Assembly: GCA_945906835.1 (NCBI GenBank)
Contig: CAMDRL010000088.1
Coordinates: 1 to 5,857 of the forward strand
DNA: 5,857 bases
From: Rickettsia typhi
GTDB lineage: Bacteria > Pseudomonadota > Alphaproteobacteria > Rickettsiales > UBA1997
Direction: 5' to 3'
In this document: one piece after another, positions 1-5,391 of the stretch
How positions within the stretch are numbered: position 1 is the first letter of the stretch
Layout: the number at the start of each line of letters is the position of its first letter
Notes under the pieces: generated by a model
Databases searched by the model: none
Seen by the model: only the letters and a program-made list of their open reading frames with translations
Told to the model about the DNA's origin: nothing
Program-made: the position numbers and the translations under genes

Positions 1-394
1 GCTCAATTTGCCATTTTTTAGTATTTTTGGAAGTTGCAAATCCACGAGCTAATTCAATTTGATCTTCACTCAAAATATTTAAAGAGAAATAATGATTTTT
101 CTTAAATAGTTGAAGATTTGATGATTTATTATCAATGCAAAATGATACTAATGGGGGATTTAAAGAGACCGAAGAGAAAGAGTTAATGGTCATGCCAAAA
201 AACTCTTCAGTAAAAATTTCTTTTATAGTTTGACCAAAAATTTTAGTGCTGAAAATTTTTTGAGTGAATGCTTTATTTTCAAATAAATTAGTATTGGCAA
301 ATTTTTCAGCTAAGAAGTTTTCTCTTTTGGCGCAGGCAACAATAACTCCAGTAGCGAACAATCCTAAGGTATCGCGTAATTTTTTTTGATCCAT
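1..394 (-). CDS. Flavin reductase-domain protein, FMN-binding, C-terminus beyond window
   Basis: This is a probable flavin reductase-like, FMN-binding split-barrel protein that would use NAD(P)H to reduce flavin in the cytoplasm. The 131 visible residues begin MDQKKLRDTLGLFATGV, the usual opening of the family, and continue with GMTINSFSSVSLNPPLVSFC at residues 67-86, the typical flavin-phosphate-binding stretch. Then come DNKSS (88-92), the core strand FSLNIL (103-108) and the helix SEDQ..LA..FA (109-120). Residues 24 to about 65 are extra: most relatives have about 10 residues between the ATGV strand and the GMT motif, and here there are about 45, rich in Phe and Lys. The frame is open throughout. 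The ATG at 394 has AGGAA just upstream and lies 7 bases after the nuoL stop, so the two genes are probably cotranscribed. The family call is firm. The physiological substrate and the partner monooxygenase, if any, are unknown. Confidence 0.85.
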   Translation of the reverse strand, partial: MDQKKLRDTLGLFATGVIVACAKRENFLAEKFANTNLFENKAFTQKIFSTKIFGQTIKEIFTEEFFGMTINSFSSVSLNPPLVSFCIDNKSSNLQLFKKNHYFSLNILSEDQIELARGFATSKNTKKWQIE

Positions 395-398
395 TAAA

Positions 399-403
399 TT
401 CCT
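399..403 (-). promoter_or_regulatory. Ribosome binding site of the flavin reductase gene
   Basis: AGGAA, read on the minus strand, lies 4 bases before the ATG at 394 and overlaps the TAG stop of nuoL (404-402). It is one of the few recognisable Shine-Dalgarno sequences in the window. It supports the 394 start and suggests translational coupling to nuoL. Confidence 0.6.
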
Positions 404-2384
404 AGAAGCCAATTAATTGTTTAAAAGAGCGAATTAATAAAAATACTGCAATCATCAATCCCAAAATGATTGATAAAGCGTAATGATAAATGTAGCCAGT
501 TTGCATTTTACTTATTCTTTCTGCGCCTTTTTTACATAAAGCAACAACGCCATTTGGACCAATATCATCAATGATTTTAACATCAAAAACTCTCCATAAG
601 AAATTGCCAAGTTTTTTAGTTGGGTTCACGAAAGCAATTTCATAAAATTCATCAAAATACCATTTATTGAAAGAAATTTTATAGAAAGTGCTAAATGATT
701 TAGCTAATTTTGCTGGCCAACTGGTTTTAACTAAATAGCAAATATAGGCTAAATAAATGGCGATGATGCCAACAATTAAAGGTGCATATTTCACTAACAT
801 TGGTGAGTGATGAACTTCTTCTAGAACATTTTTATTTTCTTCTAAAAGGAAAATTGCTTGTCCAAAAAAGTTTCCTTCTGCAGAAACCATATGCAGGAAA
901 TGATAGCCGATAATTCCTGCAAATATTGATCCAGCTGCTAAAATAAACAAAGGAATTAACATTGATAATGGAGATTCGTGAGCATGGCTGAAAGTGTGTT
1001 TGTCAGCGCGAGTTTTGCCGTGGAAAACCAAAAATAATAAACGCCAAGAATAAAATGCAGTTAAGAAAGCTGCGGTAATTCCAAGTGCGAAGGCTAATTT
1101 TCCGAAAGGAGTGTGAGACATATAAGCAGCTTCTAAAATAACATCTTTAGAATAAAAACCTGCAAATGGCGGGAAGCCTGCTAAAGCAAGAGATCCAATC
1201 CACATCATGGCGTAAGTGAAAGGAATTTTTTTCCAAATTCCACCCATTTTTTGAATATCTTGTTCATGATGCATAGCGTGAATTACGCTTCCTGCGCCAA
1301 GGAATAACAAAGCTTTAAAGAAAGCATGAGTTGCTAAGTGGAAAATTGCAGCAGAGTAAGCTGAAACGCCGCAAGCGAAAAACATGTAACCAAGTTGGCT
1401 ACAAGTTGAATAAGCGATGATTTTTTTGATATCATTTTGAGTAATGGCAATTGTAGCGGCAAATATTGCAGTTGTTGCTCCAACCAATGTTATCATCATT
1501 AAGGCAGTTTCAGAATGTTCAAAAAGTGGTGAGCATCTGGCAACTAAAAACACCCCAGCCGTAACCATTGTAGCGGCGTGAATTAAAGCAGAAACTGGAG
1601 TTGGACCTTCCATGGCATCGGCTAACCAAACATGTAAACCAATTTGCGCTGATTTACCCATAGCGCCAATGAAGAGTAAGATACAAATTGCATCAATATT
1701 TCTAAATGATGCGCCTAGAATTGTAAAAGTGTCGTTTAAATGACTGCTGGCAGCAGCAAATACTGGTGCATATTCAACAGTTCCAAAAGTGATGTAAATT
1801 AATGAAATAGCGATCACTAAACCAAAATCACCAATACGATTCACCACAAATGCTTTAATTGCGGCGGCATTAGCTGAAGGTTTTTTAAACCAAAATCCAA
1901 TCAATAAATAAGAGGCTAAGCCAACACCTTCCCAACCTACGAAAAGTTGTAAGAAATTATCTGCAGTTACTAAAATTAACATGAAGAAAGTGAAGAGTGA
2001 AAGATATGACATGAAGCGCGCAACCGATTTATCTTCATGCATATATCCTGTAGAATATATGTGAACTAAACTTGAAACTACGGTAACTACAACCAGCATT
2101 ATGGCGGTTAATTGATCTAATTTTAAAGACCAGTCAGCAACAAAAGTGCCTGATGAAATCCAGCTAAATAACTTAATTGTTTTGCTAGCACTATCTCCAG
2201 CTAATGTGATATCACAAAAGATTTTTAATGAGCAAATTGCTGAAATGACAAGCAATGTTGTTGTGACAACTTGAGCCAACTTATCTATGAAATGATGAGA
2301 AATTTTTTTAGATGAAATTCTTGAAGAAAATCCTCCAATTAAAAAGCCAAAAAGTGGCAGAAATACAACAAGAAAAAGAAGCAT
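402..2384 (-). CDS. nuoL: NADH-quinone oxidoreductase subunit L (complex I, ND5-like)
   Basis: This is the largest antiporter-like membrane subunit of respiratory complex I, which couples NADH:quinone electron transfer to proton pumping across the inner membrane. At 660 residues it is a normal full length. The signature GWEGVGLASYLLIGFW is at 150-165, with the essential Glu at 152. MGKSAQIGLHVWLADAMEGP follows from 242, carrying the conserved Lys244 and His251, then ALIHAATMV with His269. FHLATHAFFKALLFLGAG (348 on) has His349, His353 and Lys357, and FYSKD has Lys413. These match the known proton-channel residues. After residue 500 the long C-terminal extension ends in a final membrane helix (about 633-652), as expected for NuoL's lateral helix and anchor; this argues against a shorter NuoM, NuoN or hydrogenase homologue. 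I see no clear Shine-Dalgarno before the ATG. Upstream there are 119 AT-rich bases and then a palindromic element. nuoK and nuoM are not adjacent, so the gene stands apart from the usual nuo order. Confidence 0.97.
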   Translation of the reverse strand: MLLFLVVFLPLFGFLIGGFSSRISSKKISHHFIDKLAQVVTTTLLVISAICSLKIFCDITLAGDSASKTIKLFSWISSGTFVADWSLKLDQLTAIMLVVVTVVSSLVHIYSTGYMHEDKSVARFMSYLSLFTFFMLILVTADNFLQLFVGWEGVGLASYLLIGFWFKKPSANAAAIKAFVVNRIGDFGLVIAISLIYITFGTVEYAPVFAAASSHLNDTFTILGASFRNIDAICILLFIGAMGKSAQIGLHVWLADAMEGPTPVSALIHAATMVTAGVFLVARCSPLFEHSETALMMITLVGATTAIFAATIAITQNDIKKIIAYSTCSQLGYMFFACGVSAYSAAIFHLATHAFFKALLFLGAGSVIHAMHHEQDIQKMGGIWKKIPFTYAMMWIGSLALAGFPPFAGFYSKDVILEAAYMSHTPFGKLAFALGITAAFLTAFYSWRLLFLVFHGKTRADKHTFSHAHESPLSMLIPLFILAAGSIFAGIIGYHFLHMVSAEGNFFGQAIFLLEENKNVLEEVHHSPMLVKYAPLIVGIIAIYLAYICYLVKTSWPAKLAKSFSTFYKISFNKWYFDEFYEIAFVNPTKKLGNFLWRVFDVKIIDDIGPNGVVALCKKGAERISKMQTGYIYHYALSIILGLMIAVFLLIRSFKQLIGF

Positions 2385-2503
2385 TTGAGAATTAAAAAAT
2401 TGAAAATTAGCTTGGAAAGATTGAGTTGGTGAAATTTAAAGAGTTTAAGAAAAAAATCAAATTTAAATTTATTAAATGTTTTAGAAGTTATTCCTTCGTA
2501 TTG

Positions 2504-2612
2504 TTAACCTTTGGTTGAGCGTATTCAAAACCATCGGAAGATTCCTTCTTCGATATTAACTCGCGGTGCAAGAACCTTCCGTTGGTTTCGACTACGCTCA
2601 ACCAACGGTTAA
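2504..2612. repeat. REP-like inverted pair, downstream side of the nuclease gene
   Basis: The two 41-base arms, 2504-2544 and 2572-2612, are inverted copies of one another with about five mismatches. Each arm contains a 30-base unit (2508-2537 and 2579-2608) whose core is GGTTGAGCGTAGTCGAAACC or a close variant. The unit at 2579-2608 is itself a hairpin, with a 9-base stem CCGTTGGTT/AACCAACGG and a loop containing GTAG; the unit at 2508-2537 has lost part of that symmetry. The structure is therefore a palindrome made of two palindromes, like a paired REP (BIME) element. It begins 3 bases after the stop codon of the GIY-YIG gene. Confidence 0.9.
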
Positions 2613-2615
2613 TGT

Positions 2616-2921
2616 TTACCCATCAAAATTTTCTGAACTAGAATTGTTTCTACATTTTGCAAATTCTTGAATTGCTTTCAAATCTTTATTAATTAAAGCG
2701 ATTCTCTTTTTTCTACTCCAACCTTGCACTCTTTTCTCAAAAAGAAAAGCTTCATCGATTCTCTCAAATTCTTCTGAAAATACTAATTTCACTGGTAATC
2801 TTGCTTTGGTATAAATAGCTCCAAATCCATTTTGATGTTCCCATAAGCGGCGATCAAGATCAACTGTGCTGCCTATATAAAATGACTTGTCGCTGCATTC
2901 TAGAATATACATGTGAGGCAT
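2616..2921 (-). CDS. Stand-alone GIY-YIG nuclease domain protein
   Basis: This is a 101-residue single-domain protein of the GIY-YIG nuclease superfamily, small UPF0213/YhbQ-like or URI type, expected to nick or cut DNA with one metal ion. The first signature strand is MYILEC (4-9, Tyr5), in place of GIY, and the second is FYIGST (14-19, Tyr15 and Gly17). DLDRRLWEHQ (21-30) supplies the conserved Arg and His. YTKARLPVKLVF (37-48) follows, and FEKRVQGWSRKKRIALI (61-77) carries the predicted metal ligand Glu62 and the family's KR..GWSR..K hallmark. All expected catalytic positions are present, so the enzyme looks intact. There is no extra DNA-binding domain as in homing endonucleases. I kept the ATG at 2921; an ATG three codons later (2912) is equally possible because neither has a clear ribosome site. 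The gene is bracketed by REP-like inverted pairs, which suggests a role tied to those repeats (inference). Confidence 0.9.
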   Translation of the reverse strand: MPHMYILECSDKSFYIGSTVDLDRRLWEHQNGFGAIYTKARLPVKLVFSEEFERIDEAFLFEKRVQGWSRKKRIALINKDLKAIQEFAKCRNNSSSENFDG

Positions 2922-2951
2922 GGTGTTTGTAGTGTTAGTTTTTAATCATTA

Positions 2952-3074
2952 AATACCGTTGGTTGAGCGTAGTCGAAACCATCAGAAGGATCCTGCTGCA
3001 AGGTTGAAAAGCTCTTTTAACATAATATGGCAAGAGCCTTCCGTTGGTTTTGACTACGCTCAACCAACGGTTTA
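2952..3074. repeat. REP-like inverted pair, upstream side of the nuclease gene
   Basis: This is the second copy of the nested palindrome. The arms 2952-2992 and 3034-3074 are inverted copies with few mismatches, and the similarity continues weakly to 2995 and 3031. The 30-base units are at 2956-2985 and 3041-3070. The latter keeps the full 9-base stem CCGTTGGTT/AACCAACGG with GTAG in the loop. The 38-41 bases between arms here differ from those of the other copy and contain a small imperfect hairpin of their own (GTTGAAAAG/CTTTTAAC, 3003-3021). It lies 46 bases after the stop of the last lipoprotein gene and 30 bases before the nuclease start. It could also act as a transcript 3' end stabiliser for the lipoprotein operon. 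Confidence 0.9.
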
Positions 3075-3079
3075 GAAAA

Positions 3080-3104
3080 TTGGTTCTAGCTACGAGAACG
3101 GTTT
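3080..3104. repeat. Degenerate fifth REP-like unit, possible weak hairpin
   Basis: TTGGTT, CTACG and AACGGTTT occur in the same order and spacing as in the adjacent unit at 3041-3073, except for about five missing bases, so this reads as a decayed copy. It still folds as GTTCT/AGAAC (3083-3087 with 3095-3099). On the minus strand it is followed by CCAATTTTC, so it might serve as a weak terminator for the lipoprotein genes, but the stem is only 5 base pairs and the T run is short. Confidence 0.4.
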
Positions 3105-3120
3105 GGGAAAATATTCTTTA

Positions 3121-3654
3121 TTACCACAAACCGCCACCACCACCCACACTAGCTCCATATCTAGTGTCACCTTTACCATTTATTTTCCAGACATTTCCAA
3201 TACTATGTTCAGCTGGATCGTATCTTTCTTCCCCTGGAAGTTTAGGTGTCATGGCAGCAGTTTGTAAAATACCTAAAGAAGAGTGGCGACAAAAGACATG
3301 AGCGCTCCAGAAAATGGTATTATAATCACTAAGATTTTTTCTAATTTCTGCTGGATTATCCCAATTAACTTTTTTCAATTCTTTTTTATAACGATTTCTA
3401 ATTTTTTGAATATCGGGATTAACAGAAGTAATATCTGGATCTCTGCTCCAAGTATAAAAATTATGAAAAAACCCTGTAGAGAATTGAGTTCCAAGACCTG
3501 ACTGACATCCATGATTCCATCCTAAATTAAATCCCGGAGATCCGCCTTTTGGCATTTGTCTGAATATTAAATATCCGTGTGGCTTATACCAATTAGACAC
3601 TGAACAATTTGTTAAAAAACAAATTAATAAAATTATTAGATTTTTCTTAATCAT
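3121..3654 (-). CDS. Putative lipoprotein, fifth of tandem paralogue array, Gly-rich end
   Basis: This is an unrecognised secreted protein of 177 residues. The start is placed at the ATG at 3654 because MIKKNLIILLICFLTNC is a clean signal peptide. The longer open frame would overlap the preceding gene and put a polar stretch before the signal. The candidate acylation Cys is 17 (LTNC; Asn at -1 is not ideal). Motif 1 is PGFNLGWNHGCQSG (40-53, Cys50) and motif 2 is SDYNTIFWSAHVFC (109-122, Cys122). The segment between them is about 30 residues longer than in the sister proteins and is charged (about 80-108). A further domain after motif 2 ends in SVGGGGGLW. It is the last gene of the array, starting 11 bases after its neighbour stops. 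Membership of the family is well supported, and function is unknown. Confidence 0.75.
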   Translation of the reverse strand: MIKKNLIILLICFLTNCSVSNWYKPHGYLIFRQMPKGGSPGFNLGWNHGCQSGLGTQFSTGFFHNFYTWSRDPDITSVNPDIQKIRNRYKKELKKVNWDNPAEIRKNLSDYNTIFWSAHVFCRHSSLGILQTAAMTPKLPGEERYDPAEHSIGNVWKINGKGDTRYGASVGGGGGLW

Positions 3655-3665
3655 ATTTGTGGTAT

Positions 3666-4208
3666 TTATTGACCGAATATTTGTCCAGCAGAACCACCTG
3701 CCCATAGTGGGTTGGCGCCCATCAAGCTACCACTGGGACTACCACCATTTAATACGCCCATAAAAGCACCAACATCTCCTCCAACCGAACCTCCTAAAGA
3801 TCCACCACTTCCGCCAAAAAATCCGCCCCAAGCACCACCTATATCTCCTGAGTTAAATGTTGAATCATAACCATAAGGATTAATTGCTCTGTCCCAAGAA
3901 CCAACAGCACCAGTTGTGGCAGAAACAGATTGCTGGAAGCACCAAGCATATCCTCTGGAATGACCAAAGCGATATTCAGAATTACCAATCAAAGCTGGAT
4001 CATATTTGTATTTGTTCTTGTTGCGATAAAACACGTTACTACGGGAATAAGTTGAAGCTGAACATCCATCCTTAAAACCTCTTTGAAAGGTTGGTGTTCC
4101 ATCTGGAATGTTAGGATTTGTGCCGCCGTAGAAAGGTGTGTTGGCGTTAGAAAACCATTTGCAGCCAGTAATTTGCAGAAGCAAAATGATCAATATAACT
4201 TTTTTCAT
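3666..4208 (-). CDS. Putative lipoprotein, fourth of array, long glycine-rich tail
   Basis: This is an unrecognised secreted protein of 180 residues. The lipobox is ITGC with Cys16 after a short Lys-led hydrophobic segment, a good lipoprotein signal. Motif 1 is PTFQRGFKDGCSAS (39-52, Cys49), preceded by IPDG as in the second gene of the array. The middle stretch SNVFYRNKNKYKYDPAL resembles the third gene. Motif 2 is SEYRFGHSRGYAWC (77-90, Cys90). Unlike its sisters it then has a tail of about 90 residues. Residues 122-174 are strongly glycine-rich (GG.WGGFFGG.GGSLGG pattern) with many GxxxG spacings, which suggests a glycine-zipper or surface-exposed low-complexity segment. Its ATG directly follows the TAA of the preceding gene with no gap, which suggests termination-reinitiation coupling. 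Function is unknown; an envelope location is inferred from the signal. Confidence 0.78.
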   Translation of the reverse strand: MKKVILIILLLQITGCKWFSNANTPFYGGTNPNIPDGTPTFQRGFKDGCSASTYSRSNVFYRNKNKYKYDPALIGNSEYRFGHSRGYAWCFQQSVSATTGAVGSWDRAINPYGYDSTFNSGDIGGAWGGFFGGSGGSLGGSVGGDVGAFMGVLNGGSPSGSLMGANPLWAGGSAGQIFGQ

Positions 4209-4568
4209 TTATCTATATCCACTAAATGTTGAGCTCCAAATTGAGCTTTTTAACTTAACATAATCTCTTCTGTAACAATACCAAAAGGCGTTACTCCAAG
4301 CTGTTTTATATTCAGAGGAATATGCCATTTTATAGCCATCAACAGCATTATTTCTATAGAACATTTTGTAAAAAGTATTGCTACCAGCTGACATGCCAAC
4401 TTCACAGCCATCAGCCCAACCTTGTCTAAATTCAGGAGATGCTTTTTCTAAATCTTTTTGAAATTCTTCACCAGGTCTTTCAGGGAAAATTCTTGCAATT
4501 GACTTTGCGCAAGAAGAAAGATTAAGAGCGATTAATAAAAATAAAATTTTCAATATAATTTTTTGCAT
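4209..4568 (-). CDS. Putative lipoprotein, third of array
   Basis: This is an unrecognised small secreted protein of 119 residues. The signal ends in LSSC with Cys20 as the likely lipid-modified residue. Motif 1 is PEFRQGWADGCEVG (45-58, Cys55). Motif 2 is SEYKTAWSNAFWYC (85-98, Cys98), with Ala replacing two of the Gly positions. The linker carries NTFYKMFYRN, related to the SNVFYRN stretch of the next gene. After motif 2 there is a short basic and Ser-rich end. It starts 12 bases after the previous stop and ends flush against the next ATG, so it is almost certainly in one transcript with its neighbours. No enzyme motif is visible. A structural or accessory envelope role is a guess. Confidence 0.78.
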   Translation of the reverse strand: MQKIILKILFLLIALNLSSCAKSIARIFPERPGEEFQKDLEKASPEFRQGWADGCEVGMSAGSNTFYKMFYRNNAVDGYKMAYSSEYKTAWSNAFWYCYRRDYVKLKSSIWSSTFSGYR

Positions 4569-4580
4569 TTTTTAATTTTT

Positions 4581-4925
4581 TTAATCTAGTGCGCCATATT
4601 TGAAGGGGTTGAAATCTACAAACTGAGCAATATGAAGAACACAAGCAAACCAACCTTGCCCCCAACCAGTTTGAAATACGGGATCATGTTGATAGATACC
4701 ATTTCCTAAATCAGGACCTTTAGAAGTTCTGTAAACTGCTGAGTTGGAAAATGCTTTTTGTGCTAAAGCGCTTTTACAACCAGCATGCCATCCAGCTTGA
4801 TATTCAGGAGGACCATCTGGAACCGCAAGACTCATTGTGATTGGTTGATAAAAACCTGCATTTTCAGGCATTCTGCAGCAAGTTAAAGATAATATTATTA
4901 GTAAGATTGATGTAGTTTTTCTCAT
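4581..4925 (-). CDS. Putative lipoprotein, second of array
   Basis: This is an unrecognised small secreted protein of 114 residues. The N-terminus MRKTTSILLIILSLTCC is a hydrophobic signal ending in two cysteines, 16 and 17; either could be acylated, and neither gives an ideal lipobox. MPEN follows directly and is matched by MPES in the first gene. VPDGPPEYQAGWHAGCKS (35-52, Cys50) is motif 1 and PVFQTGWGQGWFAC (82-95, Cys95) is motif 2, one of the best-conserved versions. It lies 26 bases after the stop of the first gene and 12 bases before the third. No strong Shine-Dalgarno is visible before the ATG. Function is unknown. Confidence 0.77.
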   Translation of the reverse strand: MRKTTSILLIILSLTCCRMPENAGFYQPITMSLAVPDGPPEYQAGWHAGCKSALAQKAFSNSAVYRTSKGPDLGNGIYQHDPVFQTGWGQGWFACVLHIAQFVDFNPFKYGALD

Positions 4926-4951
4926 TAGTCTATATTTCTAGTTAACATTTT

Positions 4952-5281
4952 TTACACAACATCCCAGTCTAAAATATAAGTACATTGTTCAAATCCATCC
5001 CACCATCCAGTGTTGTAATCAGGACTTTTTTGCATTCTTTGAAAATCGTATTTTTTATTATTAAAATCAGTAATTAGACCTTTTCCAACGGCTTCCCAAG
5101 CTGATTCGCAGCCATCTTTAAAACCTCTGCCATATTCACTTTCAGTTGAAGGAAAATTTCTTACACCAGTAAGTGGGCGAGGTTTTGCCCCCCAATTCCA
5201 ACTTTCTGGCATTGGTTCGGCTACAATACTACAAGATGCTAAAGATATCGTTAGAGATAATAATAAGATTTTTTTTAGCAT
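4952..5281 (-). CDS. Putative lipoprotein, first of tandem paralogue array
   Basis: This is an unrecognised small secreted protein of 109 residues and the cleanest member of the array. The signal MLKKILLLSLTISLASC ends in the canonical lipobox LASC with Cys17; Ser at +2 would favour outer-membrane sorting under the usual rule. Motif 1 is SEYGRGFKDGCES (48-60, Cys58) and motif 2 is DYNTGWWDGFEQC (88-100, Cys100). The two motifs share the pattern Y-x-x-G-aromatic-x-D-G and look like an internal duplication. Its ATG overlaps the TAA (5277-5275) that would end the full-length glycosyltransferase frame. This is a typical coupled-gene overlap and suggests the array was once translated directly behind that gene. 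Function is unknown. Confidence 0.8.
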   Translation of the reverse strand: MLKKILLLSLTISLASCSIVAEPMPESWNWGAKPRPLTGVRNFPSTESEYGRGFKDGCESAWEAVGKGLITDFNNKKYDFQRMQKSPDYNTGWWDGFEQCTYILDWDVV

Positions 5282-5391
5282 TTTTTAGTAACTTCTTGTA
5301 AGATTTTTGACATTTCTTGACCCATTATCTCAAAGCTAAATTCTTTTTCAAGTTTTAAAAAAGCTTTTCTGGTTAGTCTATTTCTCAGAGA
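5278..5391 (-). pseudogene. Stranded C-terminal codons of the glycosyltransferase, after an in-frame stop
   Basis: After the TAA at 5394-5392 the same frame stays open for 38 codons, to the TAA at 5277-5275. It reads SLRNRLTRKAFLKLEKEF and then SFEIMGQEMSKILQEVTKKC. This is what a family-4 glycosyltransferase normally has after its ..AFED position: a charged helix, the FSxE-like step and a final amphipathic helix. The stretch is therefore former (or recoded) coding sequence and not an ordinary intergenic gap. Confidence 0.7.

Larger units (their letters stand above)
2504..3074. mobile_element. Putative palindrome-flanked GIY-YIG cassette
   Basis: One nuclease gene fills almost all the space between two copies of the same nested inverted repeat, 3 bases from one and 30 from the other. 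The block lies between two unrelated gene groups, the lipoprotein array and nuoL. The bracketing is visible in the sequence. That the block moves or has moved as a unit is inference, because I see no target-site duplication and cannot compare with an empty site. The parallel is with REP palindromes and their RAYT tyrosine transposases, but the enzyme family here is different. Confidence 0.45.

Noticed and set aside
2385..2503. Promoter for nuoL
   Set aside because: A TTGATT with an AT-rich hexamer about 17 bases on can be found on the minus strand, but such matches are expected by chance in sequence this AT-rich, and no ribosome site helps to anchor it.
2898..2912. Loss of nuclease activity because GIY is replaced by MYI
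   Set aside because: Small stand-alone members of this superfamily commonly vary the first signature. The tyrosines, arginine, histidine and the metal-ligand glutamate are all present.
2504..3074. CRISPR array
   Set aside because: The repeated units are in inverted orientation, few in number and separated by unequal stretches, one of which is a gene. There are no direct repeats with regular spacers and no cas genes.
2504..3104. Rho-independent terminators formed by the palindromes
   Set aside because: The stems are strong, but none is followed by a proper T run on the minus strand, so termination is possible but not supported; they fit repeats better.
3044..3301. Plus-strand open frame with a proline run
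   Set aside because: It is the antisense shadow of the Gly-rich end of the last lipoprotein; the prolines come from complementing Gly codons, and no domain is visible. Plus-strand frames at 3283-3501, 3884-4075 and 5444-5659 are shadows for the same reason.
3655..3705. Longer N-terminus for the last lipoprotein gene, starting at 3705
   Set aside because: It overlaps the end of the preceding gene and puts 17 polar residues before a clear signal peptide. The ATG at 3654 gives a Lys-led signal ending in a cysteine, like its sisters.
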